A DNA stretch of 64,000 nucleotides, taken from NCBI GenBank assembly GCA_029379385.1, contig CM055609.1, positions 9,362,001-9,426,000 of the forward strand, read 5' to 3'. Positions 48,691 to 63,132 of the stretch are shown here, in pieces. Below the pieces are notes generated by a model. That model was not told the DNA's origin. It did no database searches and saw only the letters and a list, made by a program, of their open reading frames with translations. The position numbers and the translations under genes were made by a program. Source of the DNA: Quillaja saponaria (lineage: Eukaryota; Streptophyta; Magnoliopsida; Fabales; Quillajaceae). How positions within the stretch are numbered: position 1 is the stretch's first letter; every line of letters begins with the position of its first letter.

Positions 48691-49691
48691 ATCATCATCG
48701 TCGTCGTCATCTCCTTCTGATTAGAGATTTTTCTCCATCGTTTTCCTGACCCCAGCCCCCAAAATATCGGTTGCCCAACTCGCTTCCTCGTCTCCATCTA
48801 TCTGTCTTCTTCTAGACGCTTCTACAAAAGCAGTGTATGTGTCACATATTTGGATATGAATGTGGAATTATCTACAAGAGATCTACATTTGTTTCTAACA
48901 TTATGCATAGTAATCAGGTTAGTGCCTGCAATGACCCAATGGGGTTTCTTTTGCCATTTCAATTTCTTAACTTTTTCATGTGGGTCAAATTTTTGCTTAG
49001 TGTTTTGGCTTTGGCTATTCCTTGTGCTTCATTCTTTCGTCCTTCATTGTAAATGGTTAATGGGTTTTGTAATTATTCACTGGATTATGTACTGTGCCTG
49101 GAATTGGGAAGATTTTAGTCAATTTCGTTTTCCGGAATTTTCCCTTGGTATTCATGCTTTTGCTTTTTAACAAATTTCGCTTCTTTTCACACTTATATTA
49201 TTATTTGAATAAAAACCCTTAATATTAACGTTCATGTTCAAGCTTGGATCGGGTTCAGAACAGCTCCACTTCTTGTTCAGTGCCAATAAATTTATTTTCC
49301 TTTTCCCCGTAGTGATATTCACCAATGTACTAAGAAATGCTAAGATTATTTCGACCTCTCCTCAGTCATAAGTATGAAAAGTGATTTAATCCATCATGGT
49401 AGGTCTAGTAGTTCTCTTGAGTGAGGTTTCTATCTTACGAAAATGGTTACTGGAAGGGCATATGGCATTTTGCAATCATGTTGTAGTGAATTTGACTCGT
49501 GAAGTTTGAACAACCTTTTGCATGAATTACTTATTTTAAGCGGTTGGTTATCAACAACTTTTAGGGAAGTAGCAGTTATTAACAACTTTTTGGGAAGTAA
49601 CAGTTTCAAAGTCAATTTGAATTTTTCTTTTGTGCGAGGATATTTACTTAGTAGAAACAACTATAAAGTTGGCAAATTGCAGGCCAAGCTT
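48690..49691 (+). other. TPS1: TPS1 5' leader region, probably with an intron
   Basis: A pyrimidine-rich leader-like segment (48690-48830, with TCATCATCGTCGTCGTCATC) precedes the gene. The coding exon is entered just after an acceptor, AAATTGCAG, ending at 49682, nine bases before the ATG. A leader intron of several hundred bases is therefore likely. Its donor is uncertain; the CAG/GTTAGT at about 48918 is a candidate. Confidence 0.5.
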
Positions 49692-52600
49692 ATGCCAGGG
49701 AACAACTACAACTGTGATCCTGCAACTCCCAGATCCAGATTGGAAAGGCTTCTGAGGGAAAGAGAGCTAAGGAAATCCAACAGATTGTTACAACTGAATG
49801 AGGAGGGGAGAGATGGTAACAAAGAGTCAGAACTCTTTGGGAACGATTCATATATAAGCGAGGGTGAAATTTTGGGCCTTCCTAATGAGGAAGAGGTCTT
49901 GGAAGGGGTTGCAGGTGCTAGATCTCTTGTAGATGGCTGGCAATGGCAAGATGGACGGTCTTCAAAACAACGTTTATTGGTGGTTGCCAACAGGTTGCCA
50001 GTCTCTGCTGTTAGGCGGGGTGAGGACTCATGGCAACTTGAGATGAGCGTAGGGGGCCTAGTTAGTGCACTTTTAGGCAAGTTATACATCATCATCTTTC
50101 ATTATTTGCATTGTTTCTATTTGTTATTTTTTCTTTGGAAAATTATGTTAAATACCTGATTGCTGATAATTACTTACAACTCACGATATTGATTATATTG
50201 TCTACACTTTCCGTTGAATTACTCTTTTGAACACGTATTGGGTTTAGTATCCCTAAGGTATTGGTTATATAATGTTTGGTGATTCTATTTAAGGTGTAAA
50301 GGAGTTCGAGGCCAGATGGATCGGGTGGGCTGGTGTGAATGTTCCTGATGATGTTGGACAACGATCATTAACTAAAGCTTTGGCAGAAAAGGTTTTAGAA
50401 TCTCTTCCACTCCTTAAAAGTTGTTTGAATTTTGTCTTTGTAGGTTCTATGATCTATATCATCATAATGATGATCAAGCACCCTACTCCTTGCATTACCT
50501 TTATACATATGATGCACTCTCTTCTTAACTATGTCTGGTTAACTGCAGAGGTGTATCCCAGTATTTCTTGATGAGGAGATAGTTCATCAATACTACAATG
50601 GTTACTGCAACAACATCTTATGGCCTCTTTTTCATTACCTTGGGCTTCCACAAGAAGACCGCCTTGCTACAACCCGTAGTTTCCAATCTCAATTTGATGC
50701 CTATAAGAAGGCAAACCAATTGTTTGCTGACGTAGTCAATAGGCATTATGAGGACGGAGATGTTGTTTGGTGCCATGATTACCACCTTATGTTTCTTCCA
50801 AAATGTTTGAAAGAATATAACAATAAAATGAAAGTTGGCTGGTTTCTCCACACTCCCTTTCCTTCCTCAGAAATACACAGGACACTGCCTTCTAGATCAG
50901 AGCTGTTGAGATCTGTTCTTAAAGCTGATTTAGTTGGGTAAGTCATTTACTCCACAGCATGGTAATTTAATGTTTTATTTGTAATCGCGGAAAGGTTTCT
51001 AAAATAAGAAGGACTTTAGTTTCTTGAAATCTGAAAAGTAAACATATATTTGGTTAACGTGTGTTTTGGGGTTTAAAATGTGAAAATATTAGGTTCTTAA
51101 GTGTCTTGGGGTTGAAGTGTGGAAACTAATATTATATTACATTGACCTTAATTTTAGATTTGGAAATTATCATAAAGTTGGAATTAGGTGCTTAAATGTT
51201 GAATAAAAACATAAAGAGATCACAGTATGATAGGTGCTTTATCATGAGAACTTATAGGAGCATATATTTCGTAAACTTCATAGTTGAGAATATCGTTGGT
51301 GCATTAGTATTGGAGTGCGATGCCAAGTTCAAGAGTCACATATATTAGTTCTAATTTTTTTTATTTTTTATTTATTTTTGCTAAGGAGGCTTTGTCTAAC
51401 TCAAACTGCCATTTACAAATTGTTGGCATCGAATTTAGAAGAGCAAGTTGATTCTTTTAATAAACTTAACAGGCAAATTAGTTCTGCCTGAGTTTAGGCC
51501 TTCATTAGGATAGGACATCAGGGATTTGAAAGGATGATACGTGACACCCCAAGGGTGTCTGCTGGAGTAACCTCTGCTATATACGTTAGTACTAGGGAGC
51601 TTATTTGTCACTAGTCCTTTTGGAGTTAACATAGGTGGTCCCATCCCTGGATTGTGTCATTCAGTTCATGATTCTTCATGCCTAAATGTGTTATGTTTCT
51701 GCATTCCGAGGAAAGATTTGTATTGTATTTGAAGGTAGAGTTACTAGGACTCTTAGAGTAGACTAATGAGTTTGCATATATAGACATTAGTTTATATTTA
51801 TAAGCAAACTTGCCTACAATGTCAAAATTGCTTCATCTTTTTTCCTCTCTGCTTTCTTAAATTCCACGTGGTAGCTGATTCTCTTTTCTCTCTCTATATA
51901 TATCTATCTACCTCTATCTATTTATCTCTCTGTATTGCATTGTTTTGTGCTGTTTTTTTTCCCTTTGGTGCATTGACTCCTTTTATGGTTGCCTTTAGCA
52001 ACCTATCAACATGGGTATTCCACTCTTGGATTCACTTAATAAACTATAAATTTCATAAAGAAAACTATACAAATTTTCATGTATGATAGATTAACTATTC
52101 TAGAGCTTCCAAGACCAAGAGTCTTGGGAGTGCTTTCTTTAGTTTTAATACCAGTTTAAGCAGTTTTTGTCTTGAACTTCTAGTATTTTTCCTTCACACT
52201 GAAGAGTCTATATGCATCTTGAGTGTAATCAAAAGATTCAGACAAAGCAAGGAGTAAGAATTTTAAGACAGAGTCTTTTTTAGCTTCTTCTCTCTCTCTT
52301 TCTTTTATCAATCTAATCTATTCATCCGTCTATCTGATTCTTCCTACTTTCTGCTATATCTAACCACTTCAAAAAAGTATAGCTGCTGAACCTTAGAGAG
52401 TGTCAAACCTTCAGTATCTTCTAATCCAGCTACTGCTGGAAAGCTTATCACATATGCGACTTCATCCATCAAATTTCATCTAATCAATTTTCAATTCTTC
52501 CACATAGTCCATAAATGATAAACTCTTTCTCATTTTTCTGTCTATCATAAATCTGTGCAGTTTCCATTTTATTTTCACCAATTCTGTATGCATTATGATA

Positions 52601-55600
52601 TATTTCCTGAGGAAATTGTCTCTTTACTCCAACTGATGTTTTATGAGTCTTCATAATCAACTTCATATTAGATTTCGCATGAGGTCTTTTATGGTATGAC
52701 ATTCCAAGCCCTTAGAAGCTTGGCATAAGCTAAATCTGGCGGATGCCAAATTGTTTGAGTAGAACGTCCTTTCTAATAACCACACACGCTGTATATTTTC
52801 AATTTCAGCTACACAAAAAATGTGAAGGCGATGCCTTTAGCTGATTGCTTTTATATGCTATCATACCAAGTGATGTGTATCAGCAACAAAGTCTTGAGGA
52901 AAATTAGTAAAAAGTATGTGAATCTATATTGATTACATAACATAGTTATGCATAAATATTTAAGGATACATGCTAACCATAAAAAATATATAGAATTAGG
53001 TACCAAACTTTTTGTTGTCTTACTTTTCCGGTATTGATACGTTTCTGTAATTGACATCTTTGATATGCCTACTCCCTGTGTAGTTGTGCCAAATTCTTTA
53101 TATGTTCATCATGAGTTTGAGGACTAGATGCTACTTTTGATGATCAATGGTACAAGTTTGAGAGGCTAGTCATAAAAGGCACTGATACCCAAAGTAATAT
53201 TTTGGCATAGTGGAATGGCCCCAAATTAAAAAGAAAATAATTACATAAAAGTAAAAGGACTACATATACAGTTCTGAAGGGGGTACCATGTTATGCATCA
53301 CAAGCTAGGGTATTATGTCCCCATTTGGCCTTAAGGTGCTTCTAAGTCCCCCAATCTCAGGTGTTAGGATTTCTGTTGTAAAAAAGAAATCAAAAGAAAC
53401 AAATAGGAGTCTGGATGTTTGAATCAAACTATCAACTGAAGTGATCCAATTCAGGTCCACAGGCCATTTAAGGATTGTCTCGAGATGTTTGTTTTATGTG
53501 CTTTTGTAGTTCTCAGATTAAAATACATATGTTCATTCAATGATATGTTGCTTGGAGTATTTGGAACAAGTGCTTGACATGCTTTTGCTAGTTTTTATAT
53601 GCTATGCACTATGCTACTCACACTAGTCATTGTTTTGAGTGCAACCAAAGTTTGATCGGGTAAATCTTTCTACTTCCCAGTTTCCACACTTATGATTATG
53701 CTAGGCATTTTGTTAGCGCTTGTACTCGTATTCTTGGGCTTGAGGGTACACCTGAAGGAGTAGAGGATCAAGGAAAGCTTACTCGTGTAGCAGCTGTACG
53801 TACTATCTAATCGTATTCTCTATCTTCTCTAAATTTGTACAAGCAGAATGGAAACTTTTATTGATCATATTGCTTGTAATTTAGCATTAAATGTATTTAC
53901 CAATGTGGATTTATGTCCTTCATGTGATGCCAACATATTTTTTGGGGAGCTTTAAACTACAGTTTCCTATTGGGATAGACTCTGATCGATTTATTCGAGC
54001 CCGTGAACTCCCTCAAGTCCAGGATCACATGAAAGAACTGAAAGACAGATTTGCTGGTCGAAAGGTATGAGCACTGGGTTTATTTAGAAGCACCATATCT
54101 GACAGTTAGATAGAACTGCCTCAAAAAGCATTCTATTTTATAATTATAACTGTTGAAAATTAGAAGTTTATGGACTCTCCAAGTCTGTATGACCATATGA
54201 ACCCATTTCTTTATAGTACTCCTTAACTTGCTGATAAGTGATGACTTAATCTGAAAATCAAACTAGTTCAAAATATGTGCACTATGAATTGTCATTGCTC
54301 TTTCTTTCATTTGATAAACATGTTACAGGAATTAGGTATACTTTCTGTATTTTGTGTTTTGATCCTACCTTGACAGAGTTTTGCCCCTTTTTCTTATATT
54401 TGTATCACATAATGAGTATCACTCACTGGAGTTTTCTGATTAAGGAATGAAATATTTAATAAAAGAAAAGAAGAAAAGGTCATCTTCTAGTTCATAAATC
54501 TCCTCAATAACTGAAGTTGTTCTTTCACACTTAACTTATTTCTTCTTAACATGTATTAATAGGCCTACTTCTCATGTTTTTTATTCTAATCACTTTTTGT
54601 GTCTATTCTACTGTGGGCAGGTAATGTTAGGTGTTGATCGTCTTGATACAATTAAAGGAATTCCCCAGAAGATCTTGGCATTTGAAAAGTTCCTTGAGGA
54701 AAATCCAGATTGGCGTAATCAAGTTGTTTTGCTGCAAATTGCAGTGCCAACAAGGACAGATGTGCCAGAGTGTATGTTCCTTCTTAATGATGTTGGTTCC
54801 CTTTTTGATATTTTAATCTATCTAACTGGAATCTTATCTATATTCTACTTGTGTTTTGCTTGTTAGGATAGCATCGGGACTATTGTAAACTGTCTGTGTA
54901 TGTGTCCAGTTTTCTCAGTATGATGTACCCAGTTCTCGGATTTTTAATGCAATAAAGTGATGGACAATGCACACAGTACTCCCACACAGTGCCAGCAATA
55001 TCATGTGGTTGTTGTTGCCAGTTGTGTTATTTTTTATCGCCAATATAATTAGCCTTGGGAAAATAATGGCTGTAAAAGAATCACCAATAATGTATAACTG
55101 ATCTTAGCAATGGTATCAATATCATGCAGTTCTAGTTTAAATTGATGATGTGTTCAATTGGCACACAGTCAGGCATACACTGCCAAAGCTCATAATAAAG
55201 ATTTATTAATATGCTTAGTTCCATTAACTTGTACTATATTGTCTTTCTTTCTAATGATATTTCTTCTTCTATCAGAAAAGAAATGAGCTCATACTGTATT
55301 GTGGAACACAAGTGCTCTTACTAAAATACTGGACTCAGATATATAACTCGTTTATTGGGGAAATGTAATAGAGAGGCTTATATCTATCAAGAATATTGCA
55401 AACATCTTTAAAATTTAGAAATGCGGCCGGCAAACAAGACGTAGAATGTTTCTATGAGATGACTAAGAATTTATTGAAGAGACAAAAAAAAAAAAAGACT
55501 CAAAAAACAACCTTTTTGCTTATTCCAGAGAGAGAAACCTTATCACTTACAGACTAAATTGTTTTCATATTAACAATCTGATTCTGATCATGGACCTGAC

Positions 55601-58600
55601 TACTTTTTTTTTTTCCCTTTCCTATGGTTTCTTCTTGATGCCGTTTGACTACTTATATAATTCATACGTTCCTTCTAAGATTCTTTCTCATTCCTCTTAT
55701 CCTGTCATATAGACAATTAGTTTTGTTGGTTAATTTCAATTCTTAATCATCAATCTTCAGTATTTTTTTGGTCTACCTTATCTAAGAAATTTCATGTATG
55801 ACTTTGCTTTCTTACCATCCTATTATTTTTTTCTTTTTGCAAAGATGCCGTTGAAATACTGTTGCATTAATAATGTTAATTTCATTTTTTGCTTTGACAG
55901 ATCAAAAGCTTACGAGCCAGGTTCATGAAATCGTTGGACGCATTAATGGTAGATTTGGAACACTTACTGCCGTTCCTATACATCATCTGGTTTGTCTTTC
56001 TTGTTAATATCTGTATCATTTGGTATTCAGCAATGTAAACCATCTCAAACATTTATATGTATGAACATGATTAATGCCTTATACTGTTGCATATATAAAT
56101 TCCAATACTTGAGAATCTGATATAAATCTGTTTTTTCCTCATTCAGTTTATATAAATGTGCTCATGAATTTTTATCATGTATAGCCATTTATGAAATGTG
56201 GGGATCCATCATTGACAAAGAAGACACATGTTACATGAGAATTAATTTTAATCCAATACACTTGAGTTTACTACATATTTTTCTAATCAAAATTAATTGG
56301 ACCATTTGGACTCTCCAATACACTTGGATATCTTAGGGAAGCACTTTTCCTTTTAAAGTTTTTTTCTGCGAGCTCCAAGGGATAAAATGTTCTACTCATT
56401 TCCATGCATTGGAAATGGAGAAGAAAAATGTTAGGTGAAACTATTCACCTCATAATTTGCTTTTTTGAGCGCGATACCAGGATTCGGGATCTTACATCCC
56501 TACCCATCTTATCTGGAATAGGATTTTTTTGGGCTTCCTGCTGGTATTCAGCTGCAGGTGCTTCACACAAGGTCTCTGTGAACTTTGCAGTGCAATTGGC
56601 ATGCGGTTTTTTGTTGTTCGCTTTCCTCTTGTACTTTTTCTGTTTCTGGTTATTTAGGAGGACTGCTGACCCCAGTCTCTTGTATGTTATCTCTCCGTTA
56701 ATGTAATTTCTTTCTTATTAAAAAATGGCTAAGTAATGATTATGCTTGTATGTTTTCTCACGAGACCCACATAAGTCTTCAGTTTCTCTTTTCCTCTAAT
56801 CATCTTCTTTGTAACTGTTTTTTGCTGATTACATGGAGAACTCTGAAGCATTTGTTTTTTGTTTACAGGATCGGTCTCTTGACTTTCACGCATTATGTGC
56901 ACTATATGCTGTTACTGGTAATTATATTTTCTTCCGTAACACTTGATTGTTAATTAATATTCTTATTTATCGGTATTCTGCTCTAAGTACTGTTGATTTT
57001 TTTAACTACTTAGTTCGCCTGCTCTACCTCCAATTGAAGACTTCTGAGATGTTGATATTGTAAAACTAAAGAAAGAGAGATGGTGAAAACCCCAAGCAGT
57101 ATTATATTGCTAGTGTGGTGTTTGTCCAATAAACTTCTTAATAAGATGATATTACTAGCCTGTCCCTGTGCTTTTTGTTGATTATGTCTTCTTGCTTGAA
57201 TTTCTCTACTTGTAACTTAATTTTTCCATTTTGTTGTAGTACATTCAACCTATTGACATTTTATTTTGTGGTGATGTGTGATAAAATTTATGTTCTTCTG
57301 GTTTGCTGGGTGAGTATCCTGAGCACACCAACACAACTAACATCTTGCAATTGGAAGGAAAATTACCTCATTTCGAACTATGACTACGTTGGGAAAAATT
57401 TCAGAGAGAAAAAGGAAATTATTTACAAATTATTCATTATAGTGTTCATAGTTTCAATTGAAATGAACTTCAATTAAGTTCCTCGTATGAACATACTACT
57501 CGTTTCTGTTTCTTTACTTTTGCAATTAATTCAGCGAGATTAGCTTTGATGTTTATTTGTCTGTTACATGCATATTAGAATTGTACTCAACTTGTTCGAC
57601 AGAACCATTAATGGAAATAGGTGTAAATGTCGTTATTTTTATCTTCATTGTAATATAAGGGGCTAGGGTTATGTTTAAACTTTAATTTTACGCGGATTGT
57701 ACCTCTCTAACCCTTTTCTTGTTTAGATGTAGCACTTGTTACGTCCTTAAGGGACGGAATGAATCTTGTCAGCTATGAATTTGTTGCCTGCCAAGCTTCT
57801 AAAAAGGGAGTACTAATTCTAAGTGAGGTAATACTTTTTTCCTTGTCTTCAGTAAGCTTAGAGATGATCTTCTAGCCTTCAAGTGGACGGGAAGAAATAT
57901 TTCCTTTTGATTGATGACAAATGGTTCAGATAATAGCTTTTACTTGCAGGATCTTGATAGAAGTAGCAAATAAGTTAAGCATGAACATCAACTTAATAAA
58001 GGACACCAAGCCCAAGTTCATTTAGGCTTATATTATGGAGTAATGAGGATTCTATTAACAATTTTTCGCCTTCATCTAATCATTTATATTATATGTATGT
58101 ATTTCAGAATGCATATGTATATGAATATGTGCTTGTTTGTTTCTCTCTCTCTCCATTTGTGTGTTAAAATTTGTACAAGGTTGCACTTCAGTTAAAGCTT
58201 GCTCTTCTAAATAAGCAGATTTAATCTGAAAGCTTAAGCTAATCATATTCTTCCTGAGAAGCTGGCTTGATTTGAGCTTTATATCCTGCATTTTCATTCA
58301 AGACCACCTAACCTGAACAGTTGGATTCTAAATTTGAAAAAATGATTGTAGCAGAAATGACGATGTTGAGCTGGGATGAGTGTCAATACGAGGAAGACAA
58401 GCTTGTCTGTCCCAAGTTAAAGGTTTCTCTAGTTGGGGATGAGAACGGGGGAAGTCATAGATCAAGGAGATACAGCCACAGGTAGAGGATTCTAAACTGA
58501 AGGGAGATTGAGAATGACATTGATAGAAGTTATAGAGAGATATATGTCTAGAAGAGATGTAGAAAGGCATTGAGGGTAAGGAACTGTATCCAATTGAAAC

Positions 58601-61600
58601 CTATGCTAGTACAAATTGATCTTGTTAAGAGTAGAAAAGAAAGAGTTAGGGAATTGGAGAGCTTAACAAATATGTAGCCTTCTTTTCTATTTATATTAAA
58701 GAGAGCCAACAAAATAAGACTAAAGTACCCCTTAACTTAGTAACACACTTAAGTTAAACCTAAATAGGATAGCCGTCACACTGACACCTAGTTGTACTCT
58801 CTAACACTCTTCCTTAAGCTGGAGCATATAACATTCAAGCTTGTACATGTGAAACCCAACAATTCATAACTATCAACAGAGCTTTTCAGGAATCATTGTG
58901 GTAGTTTATTGGAAAAGGTAGAGGAAGAAGAGAGGGATGTAATTACTAATTAGTTCTACCTTTGGAGAAGGTAGAGGAGAAACGGGGAATTTGTCAAACT
59001 GAAGAAATAAATAAGGTGTCCTGGTGTCTAGTATTAGTTTAGGGGTGGAACTTATATAATCCTGCATTTCTAACAGAATCTATGTGATAAAAATCCTTTG
59101 GGGTATAATGGTTAGCCATTAATTTGGGTTTCTTGGGACCATTAATCAGTACAAAAAGTATATCTGTTAACTTGAGGTGTAGATGGTCAATTAAGATCAC
59201 TGATGCATATTGTTCTCATCCTTTATGTATTTTGGGAAAAAAATTTGAATGATTTATAAATTCATTGTATGTAATTACTTTTTCTTCGACAGAAAATCAA
59301 CAACATATTCGTGCAATTTGTATTCTGTGAAATAAATATGATGATAATTCAGGCCAAAAAGTGATGATAATGTGTGTCAAGAACTAAATAATTTTGGAGA
59401 TGACAATTGAGCCACATTCTATTTCTTTGAAGCTATACTGTGGGTATCGCAATATTTTTAATGGTTTAAGGTTTGTCTGGTGATAACATTTCAAGAAAAA
59501 GAAAAATAGTAGCTGCATTGTATTTATTACAATAAAATATCAATTATCAAGAAGAAACATATCCTAGTTTTACATTCAGATAAATCGAATTCCTGTAATT
59601 TTTCATTTCCAGTTTGCAGGTGCAGCACAGTCTCTTGGTGCAGGTGCTGTCTTGGTAAATCCGTGGAACATCACAGAAGTTGCTGCATCCATTGGTTATG
59701 CTCTGAATATGCCAGCTGATGAAAGAGAAAAAAGGCATCAACATAACTTCAAGCATGTGACAACTCACACATCCCAAGAATGGGCTGCAACTTTTGTGAG
59801 GTGTTTATATATGGTGCTGATAATTTGCTTCTGTTGCCTAAATTGAATCACAATCATTTCATGCACTTGATTGAGTTGATAACACCTCACCTCCCCTCCT
59901 CTTCATGAAAAGAGAAAGGATAACTAGCAGAGTGGAGCAGAGAGAGAGGGGGAAGTGTTGCCTTAGTTTGATGGGAAATAAGGAAAATGACTACTGAATG
60001 AAAGTTGAGAAATCCTACTAGAAAGAGATTGAAAAGCACTTCTAAATATCCTTTTTCCATAAACAAGAGACTGTGGTTCTTTAATTTGTAATAGTTTTGG
60101 CATGTTAAGACTTAACAGCTCATAGACTGGATTGCTAATAAAAGAGTATCCATGGCAAAATGGAGATCTCATCGTGTCGTGACTCTATTCATTGTTGTAT
60201 GACTCAAAATTTTATATCTAACTGTTCGTTGCATTTGACACCTGTTTACATTTTATTATTTTATGTTTGCAGTGAACTCAATGATACCATTGTTGAAGCT
60301 CAACTTAGGACTAGACAAGTTCCACCATTACTTCCCATCAAAACTGCAGTTGATTGTTATTCAAAATGCAGTAACCGATTAATTATACTGGTATGCCTGT
60401 TTATGCTAATTCAAGTGCTATTCCAGTTTATTTGCACCTATTTTTAGCTCTAGTTTTCAGACTTTCTTATGGGATAATTCTTCCTTACTTTGTGAAGACT
60501 AACTGTGTCTGCTAAGTTAAGTATAGGTGTTGATGTTATATAAAAAAAATGACAGTATATATAGAATACCGGAGGAGTGAAGAGAAAGAAGGAAGAGGAA
60601 AGAGGAGAGGAATGACCAGATAGGAAAATTCCCTAAGTCAATAACTGACACGCAAATTACATAATAACCTTGTTATTTTGCTACCTCAAAATAACTTAAA
60701 TTGTAATAGGAATAAAGTACCATCTGTCATAAACTCATAATAATTAATAGAATTCCAAATAGGATAATTTACTAGTAATAAGCTCCCTCATTATGTCCAA
60801 AATAATTACAGATCCTGATTATGTCTTCTCAGACTGGGGAGAAAGTTACATGTGGCTGAATTGTCATTTCCCTTGTACATATATGTGTCCGTGCCACAAG
60901 GATTATTTATAGTAAAAAGTTTTTATTTTAGGTTGTCCAAAGAGCTTTTGAACTATAAACTTAAATGAATTATCCCCCTATACTTCAAAGACAACTGACA
61001 AAGAGAAGACAATAACAGGTCAAAGCATTAAAAAATCCCCACAGAAGGAATGTCTTCACAGGAATAACAAACAGCTTTCAGAACCTATGATCTAGCATAA
61101 TTTTGGATTTCTAAAGTCAGAAACGAACAACACATCTGGCTCTCAATGGAGTACTACAGCCAACTCAAGGCCTAATTCCCCTGCTGCTCCTTCTCCTCTA
61201 GCCCTCTCAACCATCCTTCCTTTTAAAAGAACATATGGCTAAGTGTGGCCAAGAGCATGACCAAAGTGTTTCCAGCTTCACGGGCATCCTTTGAGCCTCT
61301 TAGAAGTGCCCTGTTCTTTCCCATGGCCATGGAGCACATGTTCCCATGCAGTTTTTTTTTTTGAAACTGCAAACTGCAGGTGGAGGCTTAAACCTGTGTG
61401 GAACCCTTTCCAAAGGCTACTTTAGTATTGTTTATTCTTCCTGCTTCTGCTTTTAGTTTCCTAAAAGCAGCAGTTTCACTGTTTGGTAAGTCATCAGCAT
61501 CTGTTTAGGATGCTTATAGAAGTAAGTCAGGAGTTTCTTTGAGAAGCCGATGATGTTTTTTTGTTTGTCTTCATACCAGTCTTTTAACATTTCAACAGCA

Positions 61601-63132
61601 GCTTCTAGCAGCAATTTTTAATACTTGATTCTCTCAGCAACTTCCAAAGAATAAAAATCAGTTTTTTATTTAAAAAAAAAAAAAAAAACATTTAAAGGGG
61701 TTCCTGATGTGTTTAATGATGAGTGTGGTGCCAGACATGGGGTAGACATACTTGAGCCTAATTTCAGTCTACTTGGTAGGTTCTTCCTTCCCAAACAAGT
61801 ACCTTGAAAAAATAAGAAAAGAAAAAGAAAGACTTCCATGGGAATTGTGTACATGTAGTTTCTTGATTGCTCAGTGCCTATTCAACTCCATTCCTTAATT
61901 TAATTAAAAAGAAAAAGAGCACCTTAGACTATCATTTTTGAGCTATTACATTGCAGGGTTTCAATGCTACATTAACTGAACCTGTAGATGCCCTTGGGAG
62001 AAGGGGAGGTCAAATCAGAGAAATGGATCTAAAATTGCACCCAGATATAAAAGAGCCTTTGAAAAAGCTATCTGATGATCCAAAGACAACAGTTGTTGTC
62101 CTCAGTGGAAGCGACCGAAACGTCCTGGATAATGTACTCTGCCCAAACTCCATTTTTCTTTTCCCAGCAGCTTATGCTTTGGGACTAACAGTTTTTTTTT
62201 TTTTTCCTTTTTTCAGATTTTTAGTGAATATAATATGTGGTTGGCAGCAGAAAATGGGATGTTTCTACGTCTTACATCGGGAGAATGGATGACAACTATG
62301 CCTGAAAATTTAAACATGGAATGGGTTGATAGTATAAAGGTGAACATTTTAGTGAGACAAAAAATAGTAAAACACATGTGCAAATTTGCTTGATTTAAAA
62401 GCCTGAACTTTTTATATATTTAAACAATTTCAGCATGTTTTTGAGTATTTTACCGAAAGAACTCCGAGATCTCATTTCGAGCTTCGTGAAACTTCACTTG
62501 TTTGGAATTACAAGTATGCAGGTATCTGACATTACTATCTGGTCATGTTTTCTTCAAATTGTTCAGAAGGGTCTATATGCATGCAGCCAAGTGTGCTTAG
62601 CCACCTGCACATAACTTTTTCACTTGATTATTGTATTCCTTTTTTTTTTTTTCCCCTTTCTTTCTTTTTTCTTTCGTTCTGGGTAAATGCTGATTACACT
62701 TTCTAAAAATATATTATGACATTAGATGTCGAGTTTGGAAGGATTCAAGCAAGAGATTTGTTGCAGCACCTTTATACAGGCCCAATCTCAAATGCATCTG
62801 TTGATGTTGTCCAAGGTGGCCGCTGTGTTGAGGTCCGGGCAGTTGGTGTTACCAAGGTGCTTGCATTTTTATTTTTTATTTTTACCTTGTAGAGAGAGTT
62901 CATATCAGCTTTCTACTTATTTGACCATACCATTAGCTTCTTTTTTTTTTCTTTTTATCAGAAGCTTTCATGTTGGATCCTCTAACAAAACTCATGTCTG
63001 TCTTCCCTATCTGTTACTCTCATGTCCATACAGGGTGCAGCTATTGATCGTATCTTGGGAGAAATAGTTCATAACAAAGGAATGAAGGCACCTATCGATT
63101 ATGTCCTTTGTGTTGGACACTTTCTAGCAAAG
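49692..63132 (+). CDS. TPS1: Trehalose-6-phosphate synthase, class I (TPS1), 3' end beyond the window
   Basis: Sixteen coding exons join in frame to 801 codons: 49692-50076, 50294-50391, 50549-50937, 53681-53795, 53963-54064, 54621-54771, 55901-55989, 56869-56917, 57727-57827, 59613-59800, 60273-60390, 61957-62133, 62217-62339, 62434-62521, 62726-62856, 63034-63132. The enzyme makes trehalose-6-phosphate, a sucrose-status signal, from UDP-glucose and glucose-6-phosphate. The N-terminal MPGNNYNC and [14 protein letters not shown] form the plant autoinhibitory region. The GT20 synthase domain has [80 protein letters not shown] and [13 protein letters not shown]. The phosphatase-like domain begins [13 protein letters not shown]; the catalytic DxDxT of active phosphatases is absent there, as in other TPS1 proteins. 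The Arabidopsis protein is about 940 residues, so roughly 140 C-terminal residues lie to the right. The first intron uses a GC donor. Intron 3 is 2.7 kb. Confidence 0.96.
50938..53680 (+). other. TPS1 third coding intron (2.7 kb)
   Basis: The longest TPS1 intron in the window. Apart from CT-rich patches (about 51880-51930 and 52290-52320) I see no gene, RNA or clear mobile-element ends inside it. Confidence 0.45.
57828..59612 (+). other. TPS1 ninth coding intron (1.8 kb), with repeat-like segment
   Basis: The stretch at about 58330-58860 is richer in G and A and ends in TCCTTAAGCTGGAGCATATA. This looks like a retroelement-derived insertion, but no LTR pair, primer-binding site or protein motif could be confirmed. 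Confidence 0.3.
61447..61470. repeat. Perfect 10-bp hairpin in a TPS1 intron
   Basis: CTGCTTTTAG and CTAAAAGCAG are perfect inverse complements separated by TTTC. They lie in a GC-richer segment (about 61020-61520) of the eleventh coding intron. It could fold in the pre-mRNA, but no role is implied by position. Confidence 0.5.

Noticed and set aside
56404..56706. Open frame of 100 codons inside a TPS1 intron with hydrophobic segments
   Set aside because: It sits within an intron defined by conserved exons on both sides; hydrophobicity comes from T-rich DNA and no motif is recognised.
58330..58860. Possible copia-type LTR in a TPS1 intron (TCCTTAAGCTGGAGCATATA)
   Set aside because: The phrase is reminiscent of retroelement-derived sequence, but no LTR pair, TG/CA ends, primer-binding site or coding motif could be shown.
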